This document shows positions 42,787 to 50,179 of a DNA stretch of 64,000 nt, in pieces (position 1 is the stretch's first letter; every line of letters begins with the position of its first letter). A model generated the notes under the pieces. That model saw nothing but the letters and a program-made list of their open reading frames with translations. It ran no database searches and was not told where the DNA came from. The translations under genes were made by a program, and so were the position numbers. The stretch comes from JADGHX01 sp035760965 (GTDB lineage: Bacteria; Pseudomonadota; Gammaproteobacteria; Steroidobacterales; Steroidobacteraceae): assembly GCA_035760965.1 (NCBI GenBank), contig DASTRY010000100.1, positions 1 to 64,000 of the forward strand, read 5' to 3'.

Positions 42787-45158
42787 GAGCACGCGTTCTC
42801 CTTCTTCTCGCGCTGGCGGTACAAGGGGCCCAGGGGCAGGGCAGACCGGACACGCTGAGCAATCCGCTCGCCGGTGATCCTGCGGCGGCGGCCGCAGGCA
42901 AGCGCATCTTCGATTCCACCTGCGTCGCGTGCCATGGCGCGGCCGGCGCGGGCACCGAGCGCGCGCCCGCGCTCGACAGCGGGCAGTTCAAGCACGGCGC
43001 CGAGGACTTCGAGATCTTTCAGACGATCCAGAAAGGCGTGCCGGGAACGCAGATGCCGCCTTTCGCCTCGCTGCGCGCCGAAGAGCTGTGGCAACTCGTC
43101 TCGTACGTGCGGGGGCTCTCGCGCAGCAGCTCGGCCGTCGCGAGTGCACCGGCAGGTGCGGATGCGAGTCGCGGTGAGCAGTTGTTCTTTGGCGAGGGCA
43201 AGTGCTCGGCCTGTCACGAGGTGAACGGCCGCGGGATGCCGCTGGCACCCGATCTGTCGGAGGTCGGAAAGCAGTCACTCGCCGCGATTCAGGCGGCCCT
43301 CGAACATGCGCAGCGCAACCCGTTCGGCCCGCGTGCGCGCTACGCGGCGATTGTCTCGCGCGAGGGCGCGCAGCTCGAAGGCCTCGTGAAGAGCGAGGAC
43401 AGCTTCTCGTTGGTGCTCCAGAGGTTCGACGGCGAGTACGCCTTGCTCGATCGGCGCCGGATCCGCAGCATCACGAATCTCACGCCGTCCTTCGCGCCGG
43501 CGAAGGTCGTGCAGAGCTTGTCCGCGGACCAGAAGGCCGATCTCCTCTCCTATCTCAGTCAGCTGAAACAGCGCGCGTCCGTCGTAGCGCTCGACGGCGC
43601 GGCGAGCGATACCGGGCTCAGCTTCGCGCGCCTGAGAAGCGCGGCGCGCGAGCCGCAGAACTGGCTCACGTACTGGGGCAGCTATCGGGGCGAGCATTTC
43701 AGCGCGCTCACGCAGATCGATCGGCGCAATGTCTCGACGCTGCAGGCGCGCTGGGCGATGCCGATGCCGGGCGACTCGCCGCTCGAGTCGACACCGTTGG
43801 TCGTGGATGGCGTGATGTACGTTTCGGGCCCGCCAGGCGACGTGTATGCACTCGACGCTCGCAGTGGTCTGCAGCTCTGGAAGTTCCACCGCCGGCAGGA
43901 GCAGGTGAATCCATTCCAGATCAATCCCTACAACCGCGGGGTGGCGGTGTTGGGCCGGCGCGTTTTCGTCGCCACGCTCGACAACGCGCTCATCGCGCTG
44001 GACGCGCGCAGCGGCCGCGTGCTCTGGGAGCAGCATCTCGCCGATACCCTGTCGGGTTACACGATGACGGGCGCGCCGCTCGCGCTCGACGGCAAGGTGA
44101 TCGTCGGCATTTCCGGCGGCGAGATGGGAATTCGCGGCTTCCTCGCCGCGTACGACGCGGCCGACGGCCATTTTCTCTGGCGCTTCGACACCATTCCCGA
44201 GCCGGGTCGGCCGGGGCACGAGACCTGGGCGGGTGATTCGTGGAAAACCGGTAGCGGCGCGACTTGGCTGACGGGCAGCTACGACCCCGAGCTGAACCTT
44301 CTGTACTGGGCGGTCGGCAATCCCGGTCCCGATTTCGATCCGGAGCAGCGCGCCGGAGACAACCTGTACACCTGCTCGGTGCTGGCGCTCGACCCGGAGA
44401 CGGGGCGGCTCGTGTGGCACTACCAGTTCACGCCGCACGACACGCACGACTGGGACGCAACCGAAGATCTCATCCTCGCGGAGCTGCCGAGCGGCGGCAG
44501 CTCACGCAAAGTGATGCTGCACGCCGATCGGAACGGCTTCTTCTACACGCTCGATCGCGCAACCGGCCAGTTCATCTCGGCGGTCCCGTTCGTCCGGCAG
44601 AGCTGGAACAAGGGCTTCGATGCGAATGGGCGACCGATCGTCGACCCGGCCTCGATTGCGACGCAGGAGGGCCACCCCATCCAGCCGGGCGTCGGCGGCA
44701 CCAATTTCCAGGCGCCTTCATACGATCCCGCGCGGCGCGTTCTCTATTTGAGCTTCATCGATGCGGAGGGCGGCGCGAGCTACCGCCCCGCGAAGTACAT
44801 ACCCGGCCAACTCTTCACCGGCGCACATTTCACCGCACGGCCGCCATCGTCGAACGCGCCCGTGCAAGGCGTGATGGCGCTCGACGCGCAAAGTGGACGC
44901 AAGCTGTGGACGTTCCCTGTCTCACGCCGCTCGCTGAGCGCCGGCGTGTTGGCGACTCGCGGCGACGTCGTGTTTGCCGGAACGGCCGAGGGCAACTTGA
45001 TTGCGCTGGACGCGCGCTCCGGCAAGGCGCTGTGGCACTTCCAGACCGGCGGCGAGATCATGGCATCGCCGATGAGCTACGCGGTCGATGGAACGCAGTT
45101 CATCGCCGTGGCCGCCGGCAACACGCTGTACAGCTTTGCTCTTCCCGAGCGGCGCTAG
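42783..45158 (+). CDS. PQQ-dependent dehydrogenase fused to two N-terminal cytochrome c modules
   Basis: 791 residues from the ATG at 42783 (overlapping the preceding TGA). Signal peptide, then CVACH (about residue 47) and CSACH (about residue 141) in two cytochrome c domains, then from about residue 290 a full eight-bladed quinoprotein (LTYWGSYRGEHFSALTQIDR; GVMYVSGPPGDVYALDARSG; HDTHDWDATE about 552; C-terminal LIALDARSGKALWHFQTGGE). The usual quinohaemoprotein has one C-terminal haem; here haems precede the propeller. It probably shuttles electrons internally before passing them to the dihaem cytochrome. Confidence 0.93.
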   Translation: MRARVLLLLALAVQGAQGQGRPDTLSNPLAGDPAAAAAGKRIFDSTCVACHGAAGAGTERAPALDSGQFKHGAEDFEIFQTIQKGVPGTQMPPFASLRAEELWQLVSYVRGLSRSSSAVASAPAGADASRGEQLFFGEGKCSACHEVNGRGMPLAPDLSEVGKQSLAAIQAALEHAQRNPFGPRARYAAIVSREGAQLEGLVKSEDSFSLVLQRFDGEYALLDRRRIRSITNLTPSFAPAKVVQSLSADQKADLLSYLSQLKQRASVVALDGAASDTGLSFARLRSAAREPQNWLTYWGSYRGEHFSALTQIDRRNVSTLQARWAMPMPGDSPLESTPLVVDGVMYVSGPPGDVYALDARSGLQLWKFHRRQEQVNPFQINPYNRGVAVLGRRVFVATLDNALIALDARSGRVLWEQHLADTLSGYTMTGAPLALDGKVIVGISGGEMGIRGFLAAYDAADGHFLWRFDTIPEPGRPGHETWAGDSWKTGSGATWLTGSYDPELNLLYWAVGNPGPDFDPEQRAGDNLYTCSVLALDPETGRLVWHYQFTPHDTHDWDATEDLILAELPSGGSSRKVMLHADRNGFFYTLDRATGQFISAVPFVRQSWNKGFDANGRPIVDPASIATQEGHPIQPGVGGTNFQAPSYDPARRVLYLSFIDAEGGASYRPAKYIPGQLFTGAHFTARPPSSNAPVQGVMALDAQSGRKLWTFPVSRRSLSAGVLATRGDVVFAGTAEGNLIALDARSGKALWHFQTGGEIMASPMSYAVDGTQFIAVAAGNTLYSFALPERR

Positions 45159-45161
45159 ATC

Positions 45162-45290
45162 GATGAGGCTCGATCACGAGCCAATTGCGAGACGCCTCCG
45201 CGCGATGCGTCGGCGAGCTTCGCACCGTTTCAGCCGGACGTGCTGTATCCCAAGTATCTCGAAGCGATCCGCGCGCACGCGCATCGCTAG
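45162..45290 (+). pseudogene. Possible 3' remnant of a lost gene
   Basis: In frame with the preceding gene but after its stop, 43 codons stay open and read CETPPRDASASFAPFQPDVL then YPKYLEAIRAHAHR before a TAG. This looks like a protein C-terminus without any start, so it may be a relic of a deleted gene. No family recognised. The gap to the FAH gene is otherwise empty. Confidence 0.3.
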
Positions 45291-45299
45291 CTACGAGCG

Positions 45300-46154
45300 C
45301 TACTGAACAGGCGCGGCGACGCAGGTCTGCTGCTGCTCGCCCAGCGATTCGATCCCGAGTCGCACGACATCGCCCGGCGCGAGAAAACGAGGCTGGGGCT
45401 TCTTGCCCATGCCCACGCCCGGCGGCGTGCCGGTGGTGATCACATCACCGGGTTCGAGCGCCATGAACCGCGAGATATAGGCGACGAGGAAATGCACGCC
45501 GAAGATCATCGTGGCGGTCGAGCCGGTCTGCATCCGCTCGCCGTTCACGTCCAGCCACATGGAGAGCGACTGCACGTTCGGGACTTCGTCGGGCGTCACG
45601 AGCCAGGGGCCTAGTGGGCCGAACGAGGGACAACCTTTCCCCTTCATCCATTGCCCCGTGCCCTCGAGCTGATACGTGCGCTCGGACACGTCGTGGCACA
45701 CGCAATACCCGGCGATCACGTCCGCGGCCGCGGCTTCATCGACGTACGAGGCGTGCTCGCCGATTACCACGGCGAGCTCGACTTCCCAGTCCGTCTTCTG
45801 CGAGCCGCGCGGGATCACCAGCGGATCGTTGGGCCCGGAAATGCAGGAGGGCGCCTTGTTGAACAGCACCGGCTCCTTCGGAACCGCGGCGCCGGTTTCC
45901 GCGGCGTGATCCGCATAGTTCAAACCAACTGCGATGAAGTTGCGCGTGCCGCCCACGCACGGGCCGAGACGCTCCGTCGGGGCGACGCGCGGCAGCGATT
46001 GCAGGTCCGCGCGACGCAGACGTTCGAGGCTCGCGCGCCCGAGCGCCGCACCGGCGAGATCGCCGCAGAGGGAAGAGATGTCACGCGCAATGCCCTGCGC
46101 GTCGAAGACACCGGGCCGCTCCCGGCCCGGGCTGCCAAATCTGAATAACTTCAC
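45300..46154 (-). CDS. FAH-family hydrolase, probable 2,4-diketo-3-deoxy-L-fuconate hydrolase type
   Basis: 284 residues from the GTG at 46154 with GGAG upstream. The FAH core is strong: NFIAVGLNYADHAAETGAAV, EPVLFNKAPSCISGPNDPLV, DWEVELAVVIGEHA (metal Glu ligands), YCVCHDVSERTYQLEGTGQW, KGCPSFGPLGPWLVTPDEV, and ITTGTPPGVGMGKKP. This subgroup includes hydrolases of the L-fuconate/L-rhamnonate diketohydrolase pathways that yield pyruvate and lactate. With the SDR at 35781-36524 it would form the last two steps, but no sugar-acid dehydratase is in the window. Confidence 0.9.
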   Translation of the reverse strand: MKLFRFGSPGRERPGVFDAQGIARDISSLCGDLAGAALGRASLERLRRADLQSLPRVAPTERLGPCVGGTRNFIAVGLNYADHAAETGAAVPKEPVLFNKAPSCISGPNDPLVIPRGSQKTDWEVELAVVIGEHASYVDEAAAADVIAGYCVCHDVSERTYQLEGTGQWMKGKGCPSFGPLGPWLVTPDEVPNVQSLSMWLDVNGERMQTGSTATMIFGVHFLVAYISRFMALEPGDVITTGTPPGVGMGKKPQPRFLAPGDVVRLGIESLGEQQQTCVAAPVQ

Positions 46155-46211
46155 AGAGACTCCGCGCGCACCGCGCAAGCAGGGAACAAAGCGCCATCCA
46201 TGCGCGGAATA

Positions 46212-47867
46212 TTACTTGGCGGCAGTCGTGTTTTCAGCGATGGCGGACTTCGGCACCAATGCTTCGAGAATCGCCACGGTTGCCGCGCGGCTCGCCGCCG
46301 CGGGTCCACTTTCCTTGGGCGGCGTGCCCGGCCCCGGTGGCGGACCCGAGCGCGCGTAGTCGAGAGCGAGCTTGCCGGATGCATCGCGCACCGTGGGATC
46401 CGCGCCGCGATCGAGCAAATGCCTCACCACCCTGTCCCAGCCCGCTTCCGCGGCGGCGAAGAGGGCGGTCTTGCCTTCGTGATCGCGACCCTGGACATAG
46501 GCGACGAGCTTGGCGGTGCGCGTATGACTATCCGTCACGCGTGCATTGATGTTCGCACCGGCATCGAGGAGGAGGTCGATGGTCGAGATCACGCTCGCTT
46601 GCACGTCGGCGGGCTTGCCGCGACCGGTTCCGCCAATGGCGCTGCCGACGCCGCCGCGACTCGATCCGCTCATGCCGGCGGCCGCCATGAGCGGCGTGAT
46701 CTGGAACACGTTCGGTACATCGACTTCCGCGCCGTGCGCGAGCAGCACTTTGATCGCCTCGTCGTCATGCGTCAGCGCGGCGACCATGAGCGGCGTCGTG
46801 CCCCCGCGCATCATGTAGTCGGCGAAGCGGCCGCGCCCGTTGCCGTTCGGGCGCATGCGCGTCAGCTCGTGATTCGGATCGACGCCCATGGCGAGGAGCC
46901 GATTCACCACGTCCATGGCCGTCGCCTTGTTCTCGGGCCGCGGCGGCCCCGGAGGCTCGCCAAAGCCCTGGAAATTGCCGCTGCCGGCGCCGGTCGGGCC
47001 GCGATAGGAATGCATGTCCACGGCGACGTAGAGCGGCGTGCGCCCCGTCATGTCCCACGCGCTCGGGTTCGCGCCCTGATCGAGGAGGAACATCGCGATG
47101 TCGTAGCTGCGGTTGTCGAGCGCGTTGATGAGCGGGGTGATGCCGTCCGGATTGGGTTGATTGACGTCCGCGCCCGCCTTCACGAGGGACACCGCGCAGC
47201 GATAGCAGCCCGAGCGCGTCGCGTAGAGCAGGGCGGTGAGGCCGCCGGTCGCACGGAATTGCGCCCGCGGCTCCGACGTCATCTGCCGCGGCCAGTCGTC
47301 GTAGTGTGCGCGCAGCTTCACGTTTGCCCGGTGCGCGAGCAGCAGATCGACCATGTCCGGATGATTGCCGCCCGCGGCCCACATGAGCGCCGTCTGTCCG
47401 CGATATTTCTCCACTGCGTTCACGTCCGCGCCGCGCGCGATCAGCAGCTTCGCGATCTCGAGCGAGCCCAAGCTCGAGGCCAGCATGAGCGCGGTCTGTC
47501 CGTCCTGATTGGGCGAGTTCGGGTCCGCGTGCGCATCGAGCAGCATGCGAACCAGCTCCAGGTCGCTCAGCTTGACTGCCTCGGTGAGCGGCGCGGCGCC
47601 ATAGTTGTTGGTGATGTTCGGCTTCGCACCAGCTTTCAGCAGCGCGCGCACGAGGTCGTGATCCACCTTGTACGTCGCCCAGAGCAGCGCGGTCGATCCA
47701 TCGGCCGCCGTCGTATTCACGTCGAGATCGGGCGAGGTGATCGCCGCGAGCACGGCCTCGCGCTGGCCCGTGCGCACGAGATCCGCGAGCGTTTCCTGCG
47801 CGAGCGCGTTCGATGAGAACACCGCTCCGAGCGCGAGCACACCGAGGGCAGTGGCCAACCTAAACAA
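46212..47867 (-). CDS. Exported ankyrin-repeat protein
   Basis: 551 residues. Signal peptide MFRLATALGVLALGAVFSSN with AQ cleavage. At least nine ankyrin repeats are readable, for example GSTALLWATYKVDHDLVRAL then LKAGAKPN, GQTALMLASSLGSLEIAKLL, GTTPLMVAALTHDDEAIKVL and GKTALFAAAEAGWDRVVRHL. The Pro-rich segment RGPTGAGSGNFQGFGEPPGP and a Gly-rich GMSGSSRGGVGSAIGGTGRG break the array. Ankyrin repeats are binding scaffolds; the ligand is unknown. It overlaps the MBL gene by 8 bases, consistent with one operon with MBL and the DUF1552/1592 pair. Confidence 0.93.
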   Translation of the reverse strand: MFRLATALGVLALGAVFSSNALAQETLADLVRTGQREAVLAAITSPDLDVNTTAADGSTALLWATYKVDHDLVRALLKAGAKPNITNNYGAAPLTEAVKLSDLELVRMLLDAHADPNSPNQDGQTALMLASSLGSLEIAKLLIARGADVNAVEKYRGQTALMWAAGGNHPDMVDLLLAHRANVKLRAHYDDWPRQMTSEPRAQFRATGGLTALLYATRSGCYRCAVSLVKAGADVNQPNPDGITPLINALDNRSYDIAMFLLDQGANPSAWDMTGRTPLYVAVDMHSYRGPTGAGSGNFQGFGEPPGPPRPENKATAMDVVNRLLAMGVDPNHELTRMRPNGNGRGRFADYMMRGGTTPLMVAALTHDDEAIKVLLAHGAEVDVPNVFQITPLMAAAGMSGSSRGGVGSAIGGTGRGKPADVQASVISTIDLLLDAGANINARVTDSHTRTAKLVAYVQGRDHEGKTALFAAAEAGWDRVVRHLLDRGADPTVRDASGKLALDYARSGPPPGPGTPPKESGPAAASRAATVAILEALVPKSAIAENTTAAK

Positions 47868-48828
47868 TGTTGCCTCCGAAATTCGTGTAGTGCGCCCAGT
47901 GGCCCTTGCAGACGTCGTAGAGGAAGCGGTACGGGTCCTCGAACTTGCGGTCCACTTCGTTCAGGACGCCGGCTTCGAGCATGTCCTGCGCGCTGCGCCC
48001 GTGATCGGTGAGATCGGTCGTGCGGTCGTAGAGGTGCAGCATCATGTCGCGCTCGGCCTGCAGTTGCGAGCGTGTCATGACCGGACCGTAGGCAGGCACG
48101 ATCTTGGTGTCGTCCTTCGCCAGCTCGAGCAGATCGTCCATCGCGTCGACGCGCCCGCCGAGCCAAGCGCCCGTGTACCAGTCGAGCGCGGGATCGCGCA
48201 AAGGCGAGGCCACATCGCCCACCGCCAGCACGTTCGAATCGCGGAAGAACACGTAGATGTCTCCGCGCGTGTGCGCTTCGAGCAGATAGCCGTATTCGAT
48301 GGTTTCCGCGCCGGCCCGCATCTCGCCCTTCTGGCGAAACGTCTTCGTGGGCCATGCGACCTTCGGCAGCGCCTTGACCCAGCGATCCTCCGCCGGGACG
48401 TAGTAGTCCGTCGATAGCCACTGTCGCGTGACCACATGTGAATGGATCTCCGCGCCGGCCGCACCGAAGAGCGCGTTCCCGCCGGTCTGATCGGCGTGAT
48501 AGTGCGTGTTGAAAAGCGTGCGCACCTTGGCGCCGCCGAGACTCTTGCGAACCGCACCGGCGAGTGCCGCCGAGCCGCTATCGACGAGGACGAGACCGTC
48601 ATCGGCCGCCAGCGCAACCACGTTGCCCGGTGCGCCGCTGATCACGCTCACGCGGTCCGACAGCTTCTCGGTCGAGAGCGCCGCTGCCCGCGCGGTCCCG
48701 GACTTGCTCGAGTCGCGTGCGGGAACTTGCTGGCACCCGCCCAGGCTGCCGAGGAGCGGCACGGATGCGAGCCCCGCGAGCCCGCCGAGCGCCGCCTGCA
48801 GAACGCTTCTGCGGTTCGTCGTCTTCAT
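47860..48828 (-). CDS. Tat-exported metallo-beta-lactamase-fold hydrolase
   Basis: 322 residues. The N-terminus MKTTNRRSVLQAALGGLAGL is a Tat signal (RR followed by a hydrophobic stretch), ending near a Cys (GGCQQ) that could be lipidated. The MBL motif TLFNTHYHADQTGGNAL (about residues 103-119) supplies zinc ligands; SHVVTRQW and the later AHTRGDIYVFF, AVGDV complete the site. Tat export suggests folding with metal in the cytoplasm. Function unknown. It overlaps the DUF1552 gene by 4 bases. Confidence 0.88.
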   Translation of the reverse strand: MKTTNRRSVLQAALGGLAGLASVPLLGSLGGCQQVPARDSSKSGTARAAALSTEKLSDRVSVISGAPGNVVALAADDGLVLVDSGSAALAGAVRKSLGGAKVRTLFNTHYHADQTGGNALFGAAGAEIHSHVVTRQWLSTDYYVPAEDRWVKALPKVAWPTKTFRQKGEMRAGAETIEYGYLLEAHTRGDIYVFFRDSNVLAVGDVASPLRDPALDWYTGAWLGGRVDAMDDLLELAKDDTKIVPAYGPVMTRSQLQAERDMMLHLYDRTTDLTDHGRSAQDMLEAGVLNEVDRKFEDPYRFLYDVCKGHWAHYTNFGGNIV

Positions 48829-50174
48829 ACTTCGCTGATGATGCCGGTGCTGTTGCCGAAGCTCGCCTGCTCGATCCCGAGCTTCTTCAGGATCGTCAGG
48901 TGCAGATTGGCGAGCGGCGTGCGCTCGGGCAGCACCAGATTCTTGCCGCCGACGTGCGCACCGTTCGCGCCGCCGACCAGCACTTCCGGCAAAGGATAGT
49001 TGTTGTGCAGGTTGCTGTTGCCCATGTTCGAGCCATAGAGGAACAGCGAATGATCGAGGATCGTGCCATCGCCTTCCTTGGTCTCCGCGAGCTTCTTCAG
49101 GAAGTCCGCGAAGCGCTCCATGTGGTAGCGCTGGATCACCGTGAGCCGGCGAATGCGCTCGCGATCGTTCGAGTGATGGCTCACCGGATGGAAGGAGTCC
49201 GGCACGCCGACGTGGTTGTAGGTCCGGTTGGTGCCCTCGGCGACCATTACGTACGAGCTCACCCGCGTCAGGTCCGCCTGATACGCCAGCGCGATCAGGT
49301 CGAACATCAGTCGCACCTGCTTATCGAAGTCGTCGAGCTCACCGACCGGCGCGTCCGGCACATTGATGCCCTTGAGATCGCGCGTGCTCGCCATGTTCAC
49401 GCGCCGTTCGATCTCGCGCACCGTGTCGAGGTAATCCGAGAGCTTCGCGCGATCGCCGGGGCCGAGCTCGGCGCTGAGCGACTTCGCACGATCGGAGATC
49501 ATGTCGAGGATGCTCGCGTTCTTGCGCAAGAGCGCTTCGCGCTCGGCGGCCGTGTCGCCTTCACCCATCAGCTGGATGAACACCTTGCGCGGGTTGTATT
49601 CCATCGGCAGCGGCGTGTTCGGGCCGGCATACGACGTGGTGGAGGCGTAGTAGCAGCCCGCACCGCCGCACGCCGCCACCTGAATCGTCGTCTCCGACGC
49701 GACTTCGAGTGAGGGCAACGCCGTTTTCTGCCCGAGCTTCTGCGCGATCACCTGGTCGAGCGTGATCGCCATGCTGGCACCCTTCGCCGCCGTGTCCGGC
49801 CGCACGCACGAGAGCCAGGTCGCCGGGTTGAGCGTGTGAACGGAGCCGCCGGCAGCGGTGTTCTCGATGTTGTCGAACGTCGTCACGTACTTCTTGAACG
49901 GCTCGAGCGGCTGCAGGATGTGGCCGAGCTTGAAGTCCGCGCCCTTGCCGGTGGAGGTCCACGCGTCCACTTCCTTGCCGAACGGCGTGTTGTTCATGAT
50001 CGCGCCGTGCGGGAGGTAGAAGAAGCCCGCACGCGTCTTCGGCGCGGCCGCAGTCTGCGCGAGCGCGGTCGCCGCCGGAACCATGGCGTCGAGGAACGGT
50101 AACCCCAATGCCACGCCCGTACCGCGCAGGAACGTGCGTCGGGACAGATGCTTCTTGGTCAGGAACACAGCCAT
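48825..50174 (-). CDS. Tat-exported DUF1552 protein
   Basis: 449 residues. Tat signal: SRRTFLRGTGVALGLPFLDA (residues about 11-30). The body has the DUF1552 pattern, for example RAGFFYLPHGAIMNNTPFGK, LGHILQPLEPFKKYVTTFDN, CVRPDTAAKGASMAITLDQV, RVSSYVMVAEGTNRTYNHVG, and HHSNDRERIRRLTVIQRYHM. DUF1552 proteins regularly stand next to DUF1592/DUF1588 cytochrome proteins, as here, and have no assigned activity; a sulfatase-like fold has been suggested for related DUF1501 proteins. Confidence 0.92.
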   Translation of the reverse strand: MAVFLTKKHLSRRTFLRGTGVALGLPFLDAMVPAATALAQTAAAPKTRAGFFYLPHGAIMNNTPFGKEVDAWTSTGKGADFKLGHILQPLEPFKKYVTTFDNIENTAAGGSVHTLNPATWLSCVRPDTAAKGASMAITLDQVIAQKLGQKTALPSLEVASETTIQVAACGGAGCYYASTTSYAGPNTPLPMEYNPRKVFIQLMGEGDTAAEREALLRKNASILDMISDRAKSLSAELGPGDRAKLSDYLDTVREIERRVNMASTRDLKGINVPDAPVGELDDFDKQVRLMFDLIALAYQADLTRVSSYVMVAEGTNRTYNHVGVPDSFHPVSHHSNDRERIRRLTVIQRYHMERFADFLKKLAETKEGDGTILDHSLFLYGSNMGNSNLHNNYPLPEVLVGGANGAHVGGKNLVLPERTPLANLHLTILKKLGIEQASFGNSTGIISEV

Positions 50175-50179
50175 GGCGT

